Assembly: GCA_946623775.1 (NCBI GenBank)
Contig: CAMORJ010000052.1
Span: 1 to 10,379 of the forward strand
Length of the DNA: 10,379 bases
Direction of reading: 5' to 3'
From: an uncultured Bacillota bacterium
GTDB lineage: Bacteria > Bacillota_I > Bacilli_A > RFN20 > CAG-826
Shown: one piece after another, positions 6,650 to 10,379 of the stretch
How the letters are laid out: every line of letters starts with the position of its first letter
Numbering within the stretch: the stretch's first letter is position 1
Translations under genes and position numbers: made by a program
The notes under the pieces: model-generated
What the model was told of the DNA's origin: nothing
Databases searched by the model: none
Seen by the model: only the letters and a program-made list of their open reading frames with translations

Positions 6650-7806
6650 GCAAACTTAACTTCGTCAGACGTTGCCACGAATGCGGCGTACCGCTTCAAT
6701 GCGAAGACGAATCGATGCCTGGTTTCATCGAGGCACATTATCTCGAAAGTTCCGAGCACGCCGCGCTTTTCTGCCGCGATTGCTACAAGAAACAGCGTTT
6801 TAACTTTGCTCCGCAGGATCCCGTGGTTTCCCCTGGATTCCTTGAGATGCTGCACGACGCGCAGGCAAGCGACGCGCTCATCGTTTACGTCATCGACCTG
6901 TTCTCATTCGAGTCATCTTTCTCCAAAGAAGTCAATAGCATCATCGAAGGCCTTCCGATGGTCGTTATAGCGAATAAACGCGACCTTCTTCCCAAAACCT
7001 ATAGCGATGCGAAACTGCGCGAGTACGTCGCGCATCGTTTCCGCTGCGCTCGCCTATCCGTGAAAGCCGATGACGTTCACCTCGTTTCGCTCACAAGCAG
7101 CGTCGATGTCAGCGAGATTGCGCAGGCCTGCAACGAAAAAAGGGCAGGGCACGACGTTTATGTCGTCGGCGGAGTCGGCGCCGGCAAGAGCCAGCTTATC
7201 TCCGCGTTCTTGCGCGAATACACGAATCCGAGCTTCAACTCCGCGATCCAGACCGCCAATTACGGATCCACCGATATCCGCGTCCTTCAAATCCCCCTTC
7301 CCGGCTCCAGCTATGCCTACGAGACCCCCGGCATCCCTCTAAGCAATTCCATCGCCGCATGCTTGACGGTCGAGCAGGCACGCGCATTGACGCCGCAAGA
7401 AGCCTTGAAGGCCGTCGCGGGCTCTTTGTCGCAAGGCGAAGCCCTCTATATATCCGGTTTGGCGAAAATCGAATTGCTCAAAGGGGCGAAAACCCCTATC
7501 TCAAGCTATTTCCCTCATGGAATCAAGTTCAAAAAAGGCAAACAGGTGGGCAAAAAAGACCCGTTCTTCGAGATTATCCGCCGCAATGGATTTGCTTTCA
7601 TTTCCGAGAAGGCGACGGAGATCGGCGATTTCGACGTCTACGATGTGGAGGTCAGCGAATCCGATGCGTTCCGCGATATCGGCATCGAAGGGCTTGGATG
7701 GATCTGCTTCTATGCGCAGCAGCAGACGTTCCGCGTCTACGTTCCGCATAATGTAGCCATATACACCACAAGAGCCAAAATCACTCCTAAGGAGAAGAAG
7801 CAATGA
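6646..7806 (+). CDS. yqeH: Ribosome biogenesis GTPase YqeH (circularly permuted)
   Basis: YqeH is a circularly permuted GTPase needed for 30S subunit assembly. The 386-residue protein opens with a zinc finger, Cys10-x2-Cys13 and Cys43-x2-Cys46. The GTPase motifs follow in permuted order: G4 NKRD (110-113), G5-like SLT (148-150), G1 GGVGAGKS (175-182) and G3 ETPG (226-229). The C-terminal region (about 240-386) belongs to the YqeH RNA-binding part. Start: ATG overlaps the yqeG stop, with GGAGG eight bases upstream. The odd points are in the nucleotide site. G1 lacks the usual TNVGKS form, G3 has Glu where DTPG is the rule, and the G2 region reads YGST (206-209) where PGTT is common. The family call rests on domain order, zinc finger, length and neighbours. 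Whether it still hydrolyses GTP normally is not shown by the sequence. Confidence 0.92.
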   Translation: MSKLNFVRRCHECGVPLQCEDESMPGFIEAHYLESSEHAALFCRDCYKKQRFNFAPQDPVVSPGFLEMLHDAQASDALIVYVIDLFSFESSFSKEVNSIIEGLPMVVIANKRDLLPKTYSDAKLREYVAHRFRCARLSVKADDVHLVSLTSSVDVSEIAQACNEKRAGHDVYVVGGVGAGKSQLISAFLREYTNPSFNSAIQTANYGSTDIRVLQIPLPGSSYAYETPGIPLSNSIAACLTVEQARALTPQEALKAVAGSLSQGEALYISGLAKIELLKGAKTPISSYFPHGIKFKKGKQVGKKDPFFEIIRRNGFAFISEKATEIGDFDVYDVEVSESDAFRDIGIEGLGWICFYAQQQTFRVYVPHNVAIYTTRAKITPKEKKQ

Positions 7807-8093
7807 AAGCAAAGTCGAAAATGAAGCTTAGGGCGATGGCCAATCGCCTTCCAACCATGTTCCAATTGGGAAAATCGATGCCCGATCAGGACTTTTACGA
7901 TTGTTTGGACAAAGCGTTGGAAGTGCATGAGCTCATCAAGGTCTCTCTTTTGAATACGGCAGAGCTGAATCCGAAGTCGTTTGCCGCCCTTCTTGAGAAA
8001 AATCTCGGCGCCGAAGTGGTGCAGGTCATCGGCAGAGTGGTGGTCTTGTTCCGTCAGAGCAAGAACCATCCCGTCATTCAAGTGGAGGACTGA
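7803..8093 (+). CDS. yhbY: YhbY (YqeI) CRM-domain RNA-binding protein
   Basis: YhbY proteins are small single-domain CRM RNA-binding proteins that associate with pre-50S ribosomal particles. The 96-residue sequence keeps much of the fold signature: a first helix (about 1-16), the strand FQLGK (20-24), ALEVHELIKVSL (38-49) and GAEVVQVIGRVVVLFRQ (69-85). The GxxG loop, normally GKNG or GSNG after the first strand, here reads GKSM (23-26), so the second glycine is lost. The ATG overlaps the yqeH stop as ATGA, and AAGGAG (7789-7794) lies eight bases upstream. In Bacillus subtilis aroE sits between yqeH and yhbY; it is absent here. Confidence 0.93.
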   Translation: MKAKSKMKLRAMANRLPTMFQLGKSMPDQDFYDCLDKALEVHELIKVSLLNTAELNPKSFAALLEKNLGAEVVQVIGRVVVLFRQSKNHPVIQVED

Positions 8094-9193
8094 TGGAGTC
8101 CATTATCCTCTACGGCGGGTCATTCGATCCAATTCATTCGGGGCACATCCGCATCGCCAAAGCAGCGTCCTTGATGCTGAATGCGGACGTTGTTTTCATT
8201 CCGGCCAAAGCGCCGCGGTTCAAGACCGTGACGACAAGTCAGGAAGATCGAATCAACATGCTCCGCTTGGCCTTAAAAGAAGACGGGTCAAGCGCCTTTT
8301 CTATCTCCTATTGCGAATTGGAGAGGGAAGGGGAGCAGACGAAAACGGTGGACACGGTCCATTATTTCAAAAAGAAATACCCAAAACACAGAATCTACCT
8401 CCTCATCGGAGCGGATCAAGTCAATTCCTTCCATCAATGGATTGAGGCGGATGAGATCGCAAGGCTTGTCACCCCGTTATACGTAACCCGAAGCGGCGTG
8501 AGCTTAAGCGATGAGAACCTGGCCAGATTCCACATGCAGCGGCTGGCCTACGATAAAGCGGGCCCTGTAAGCTCTACGGCGATACGAAGCCTGCGGAGCG
8601 CGGATATGCCTTTATCGGTGCGGAAATACATCGAAGACCATCGATTATATGGGGTAGGGGAGTTAGCGAAGATGATATCCCCTCACCGATTGGCCCATAG
8701 CATATCGGTCGCGAATCTCGCTTATGAAATAGCAAGATCCAACAATCTGCCGGACTACCAAAGCGCGTACCTGGCAGGCATTCTCCACGATTGCGCAAAA
8801 AAAATAGACGCCATCGAAGGAAAAAAGCTGATGGAAGAGTATTTCCCAGAATACGTAAGCCTGCCGGATTGGACATATCACCAATTCTTGGGATCGCATT
8901 TGGCGAGAACGCAGTTCGGCGTTGCGGATGAAGGGATATTGGACGCGATAAGCTTCCACGCCACAGGAAAAGCCCATATGACTCCGATAGGGAAAATCAT
9001 ATACGCCAGCGACAAAATCGATCCATTAAGGGCTTATGACTCAAGTAAATTGATTAGCAAATGCATTAAGAATTACCACGAAGGATTCGTTACGGTGCTT
9101 CGAGCAAATAGAGCGTATCTCACCGAAAACGGCTACAAAGTGGATAACCCGCTCACGGAAGCATGCATGAAACAATATCTAGGAAGGAAATAA
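8093..9193 (+). CDS. nadD: NadD-YqeK fusion: nicotinate-nucleotide adenylyltransferase + HD-domain Ap4A hydrolase
   Basis: Two enzymes are joined in one 366-residue chain. Residues 1 to about 187 are NadD, which adenylates nicotinate mononucleotide with ATP to deamido-NAD. The nucleotidyltransferase signature GGSFDPIHSGH is at 8-18, LLIGADQ at 103-109 and the closing SSTAIR at 160-165. Residues about 190-366 are YqeK, an HD-domain protein that in other Firmicutes splits diadenosine tetraphosphate into ADP. Its likely metal ligands are His202, His232-Asp233 (HD), His263, His289 and Asp307. Separate nadD and yqeK genes are normal in Bacillus; fused forms are known from Mollicutes. The frame is continuous across the join, so this is not a frameshift artefact. 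The ATG shares one base with the yhbY stop (TGATG), and GGAGG lies only four bases upstream. rsfS follows after two bases. Confidence 0.95.
   Translation: MESIILYGGSFDPIHSGHIRIAKAASLMLNADVVFIPAKAPRFKTVTTSQEDRINMLRLALKEDGSSAFSISYCELEREGEQTKTVDTVHYFKKKYPKHRIYLLIGADQVNSFHQWIEADEIARLVTPLYVTRSGVSLSDENLARFHMQRLAYDKAGPVSSTAIRSLRSADMPLSVRKYIEDHRLYGVGELAKMISPHRLAHSISVANLAYEIARSNNLPDYQSAYLAGILHDCAKKIDAIEGKKLMEEYFPEYVSLPDWTYHQFLGSHLARTQFGVADEGILDAISFHATGKAHMTPIGKIIYASDKIDPLRAYDSSKLISKCIKNYHEGFVTVLRANRAYLTENGYKVDNPLTEACMKQYLGRK
9184..9188 (+). promoter_or_regulatory. rsfS ribosome-binding site
   Basis: AAGGA lies seven bases before the ATG at 9196-9198, inside the last codons of nadD-yqeK. It selects this start over the in-frame ATG at 9163, which lies within the fusion gene and has no such site. 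Confidence 0.75.
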
Positions 9194-9195
9194 CC

Positions 9196-9558
9196 ATGGA
9201 GCAAATACAAGAAGTTAAAATCGCAGTCGAGACATTAGACGAACACAAGGCAGAGGGCATCTCCGTCATCGATGTGAGTTCGCATTCTCCCTTCGTTTCT
9301 TATTACATTTTGGCAACATGCTCTAACGTCAGGGCACTCGGTGCCATGAAAGACATCCTAGAAGAGGCTTTTGAGAAAGCCGGTTTCCAAATCAGCGCCA
9401 AGGAAGGCGAGCCTGATTCCGGATGGGTCATCGTAGAGGCCGGCGAGGTATTGATCCATTTGTTCCTCGAAGCGAATAGACGCGAATTGAACCTCGAGGA
9501 ATTGCTCAGCGAAATCGACAATCATTATAGGAAACCCGAAAAGACTCGTGAAAAATAA
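9196..9558 (+). CDS. rsfS: Ribosomal silencing factor RsfS
   Basis: RsfS binds ribosomal protein uL14 on the 50S subunit and blocks joining of the subunits when nutrients run short. The 120-residue protein fits the family (about 105-120). It shows VIDVSSHSPFVSYYILAT (24-41, the family's DV...D.fVI.T segment), KEGEPDSGWVIVEAGEVLIHLF (69-90) and the closing REL-NLEELL (96-104), a variant of the usual R.fYdLE.LW. ATG 9196 is chosen because of its ribosome-binding site and because family members start close to this point. It is the last gene of the operon. The methyltransferase gene (yqeM) that often follows in Bacilli is not here. A 7-bp inverted repeat spans its stop codon (9545-9551 with 9569-9575). 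Confidence 0.94.
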   Translation: MEQIQEVKIAVETLDEHKAEGISVIDVSSHSPFVSYYILATCSNVRALGAMKDILEEAFEKAGFQISAKEGEPDSGWVIVEAGEVLIHLFLEANRRELNLEELLSEIDNHYRKPEKTREK

Positions 9559-9588
9559 AGGACGGAAATCACGAGCAAATATTCAACT

Positions 9589-9630
9589 GAAAATCCGCGT
9601 TTGAAAAAATCGCGGTTTTCTTTAATTTTT
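9589..9630 (+). terminator. Rho-independent terminator of the yqeG-rsfS operon
   Basis: GAAAATCCGCG (9589-9599) pairs with CGCGGTTTTC (9611-9620), ten base pairs with one bulged T, and is followed by TTTAATTTTT. It lies 30 bases past the rsfS stop. Confidence 0.82.
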
Positions 9631-9761
9631 CCATTACTTCGCATAATGTCCTTTATGTTAACTAGTCAATTAGAAAGCGTGCTGTGACCTGTAAATTTTA
9701 TGCTCTCAAAATATAAAGCATCAAAAATATCGCAACTTTCCCACATCATTTTGTATTTTAT

Positions 9762-9783
9762 AAATATCTACTAAATATCTACT
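9762..9783. repeat. Tandem direct repeat, two copies of an 11-bp unit
   Basis: AAATATCTACT occurs twice with no spacer (9762-9772 and 9773-9783). Both copies are exact. The unit length is about one helical turn, so the copies face the same side of the DNA. No gene start lies close by. Confidence 0.6.
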
Positions 9784-9874
9784 TTTATTCTTGGCGGTTT
9801 TTCGCAGTAAAATGAAAGGATAATTTAGAAACTTTACGTAAATCAATAATCCATTTTTTATGTGCACCGCTTAC

Positions 9875-9904
9875 GCCATTTTTTGATTGCTTCAAGAAAA
9901 TGGC
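9875..9904. other. Stable hairpin in the intergenic region
   Basis: GCCATTTTTTGA (9875-9886) pairs with TCAAGAAAATGGC (9892-9904) over 12 base pairs with one bulged G, around a five-base loop. Neither side is followed by a strong T-run, so it is not a standard terminator. CCATTTTTT also occurs at 9851-9859. Confidence 0.5.
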
Positions 9905-9987
9905 CTCTTGGTTTTGCCTGATGATTATAATTGGCTTTGCTCCTTGATGGTCACTAGTATCTTCTTTTAAACAGACCTTTTTTGTAT

Positions 9988-10013
9988 AAGAAAAAGACCC
10001 TTTTGTAAGGGTC
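9988..10013 (-). terminator. Rho-independent terminator of the ABC permease gene
   Basis: GACCCTT (9996-10002) and AAGGGTC (10007-10013) form a perfect 7-bp stem with a four-base loop. On the minus strand it is followed by TTTTTCTT. It lies 20 bases past the stop codon of the permease gene. Confidence 0.82.
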
Positions 10014-10033
10014 GAGAATCATGCACCAGTTTC

Positions 10034-10379
10034 CTAATCTTTCTTTGGCTTAAACTTCAGAAGAATGAAGGGAAGGTCAATGAGGAACATCATAATCAGG
10101 GCTATTAACGCATATGCGATTATATCTTCTACATTCCCCATGTTTCGCGCTAAAACGATTTCCGAGCCAATGCCCGGATGAGACACGCTGTTGGCGGTCA
10201 ATACCTCGCTCATTATGGTTACTTTGAACGATAAGCCGATGGTTTGGGCGATCGAAAGCTTTATAAATGGCATTCCGTCTGGGATAAGCACCCCCACTAC
10301 ATTCATCGGTCTGCGCCATCCGCCGTCGAGATCCAACGACATTTTGATGTATTCGTCCTCATTCACGATTGCCGAAATA
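10034..10379 (-). CDS. ABC transporter permease, TauC/SsuC/NrtB type (partial, 3' end)
   Basis: This is the C-terminal part, about 114 residues, of an inner-membrane permease of an ABC importer. The frame is open to the window edge, with four codons beyond the GTG at 10364-10366, which is therefore probably internal. It resembles the nitrate/sulfonate/taurine permease family (COG0600-like, about 250 residues). It keeps the end of the ATPase-contact loop (DLDGGWRRPMNVVGVLIP), then a PFIKLSIAQTIGLSFK segment and MSEVLTAN with GIGSEIVLAR, matching the family's late 'aE.l....GlG..i..ar' block. A last membrane segment (about IIAYALIALIMMFLIDLPF) and a short lysine-rich tail follow. The substrate cannot be told from this piece. 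The usual partners, an ATPase and a binding protein, would lie beyond the window. The gene converges on rsfS. Confidence 0.78.
   Translation of the reverse strand, partial: ISAIVNEDEYIKMSLDLDGGWRRPMNVVGVLIPDGMPFIKLSIAQTIGLSFKVTIMSEVLTANSVSHPGIGSEIVLARNMGNVEDIIAYALIALIMMFLIDLPFILLKFKPKKD

Larger units (their letters stand above)
9631..9987. other. AT-rich intergenic stretch between convergent units
   Basis: No open frame of useful length or recognisable family is present, and the codon-like GC pattern of the neighbours is absent. The stretch lies between two convergent transcripts, each with its own terminator. It holds a hairpin at 9696-9726 (TTTTATGCT with AGCATcAAAA), a tandem 11-bp repeat at 9762-9783, and a 12-bp bulged hairpin at 9875-9904. 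An isolated TATAAT at 9926-9931 has no -35 partner. Confidence 0.6.

Noticed and set aside
9858..9886. Eight-codon frame MCTAYAIF ending in the hairpin at 9875, as a leader peptide
   Set aside because: It has no ribosome-binding site, no downstream gene on the same strand and no biosynthetic codon run.
9926..9931. Perfect TATAAT as a plus-strand promoter
   Set aside because: No -35 box stands at 16-18 bases, the TG extension is one base out of place, and only the permease terminator lies downstream.
10364..10366. GTG as the true start of a short 110-residue membrane protein
   Set aside because: The frame continues without a stop to the window edge, and the sequence matches only the C-terminal part of a roughly 250-residue permease, so GTG is most likely an internal Val codon.
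1..10379. Mycoplasma-type code (TGA as Trp)
   Set aside because: TGA ends four genes here at their family lengths, within ATGA or TGATG overlaps, and Trp residues use TGG.
1..10379. CRISPR, tRNA, rRNA, insertion sequence, prophage or defence genes
   Set aside because: No regularly spaced repeats, cloverleaf, transposase-like frame or phage-like gene was seen on either strand.

Overview
This window is almost entirely housekeeping DNA from a low-to-mid GC Gram-positive bacterium of the Bacilli / Mollicutes-allied branch (in the broad sense of Erysipelotrichia, RF39-like or Acholeplasma-like lineages). Three things point there. A plsY gene lies divergent from a parE-parC pair, as in Bacillus. 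A yqeG-yqeH-yhbY-nadD-yqeK-rsfS operon follows. NadD and YqeK are fused into one polypeptide, an arrangement known from Mollicutes. The genetic code is standard: TGA ends parE, yqeG, yqeH and yhbY, in three cases inside ATGA overlaps with the next gene, and Trp is encoded by TGG. Coding DNA is noticeably richer in GC (many C-ending codons in parE and parC) than the AT-rich gaps. The species cannot be named from the sequence alone.

Layout. 1-365: no convincing gene; a GC-rich, purine-rich island with nested inverted repeats. 366-1181 (minus): plsY with its own terminator. 1182-1298: divergent control region with a TATAAT box and a hairpin leader before parE. 1299-5932 (plus): parE and parC, overlapping by 4 bases, closed by a strong terminator. 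6027-6124: promoter region. 6125-9558 (plus): five tightly packed or overlapping genes, yqeG, yqeH, yhbY, nadD-yqeK fusion and rsfS, closed by a terminator. 9631-9987: AT-rich gap with a tandem 11-bp repeat and a good hairpin. 9988-10379 (minus): terminator and the 3' part of an ABC transporter permease gene that runs off the window.

How the genes work together. PlsY makes lysophosphatidic acid for membrane lipids. ParE and ParC form topoisomerase IV, which separates daughter chromosomes. The second operon joins ribosome assembly and silencing (YqeH for the 30S, YhbY as a pre-50S RNA-binding protein, RsfS on uL14 of the 50S, with YqeG as an associated HAD phosphatase) to NAD synthesis (NadD) and dinucleotide-alarmone breakdown (YqeK).

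I found no mobile element, CRISPR array, tRNA or rRNA, and no clearly new multi-gene system. The points worth a second look are at residue level: an Asn at the acidic quinolone-contact position of ParC, a C-terminal QISIF clamp-like peptide on ParC, an unusual YqeH nucleotide-binding site, and a YhbY without its GxxG loop. The others are structured non-coding stretches at both ends of the window.
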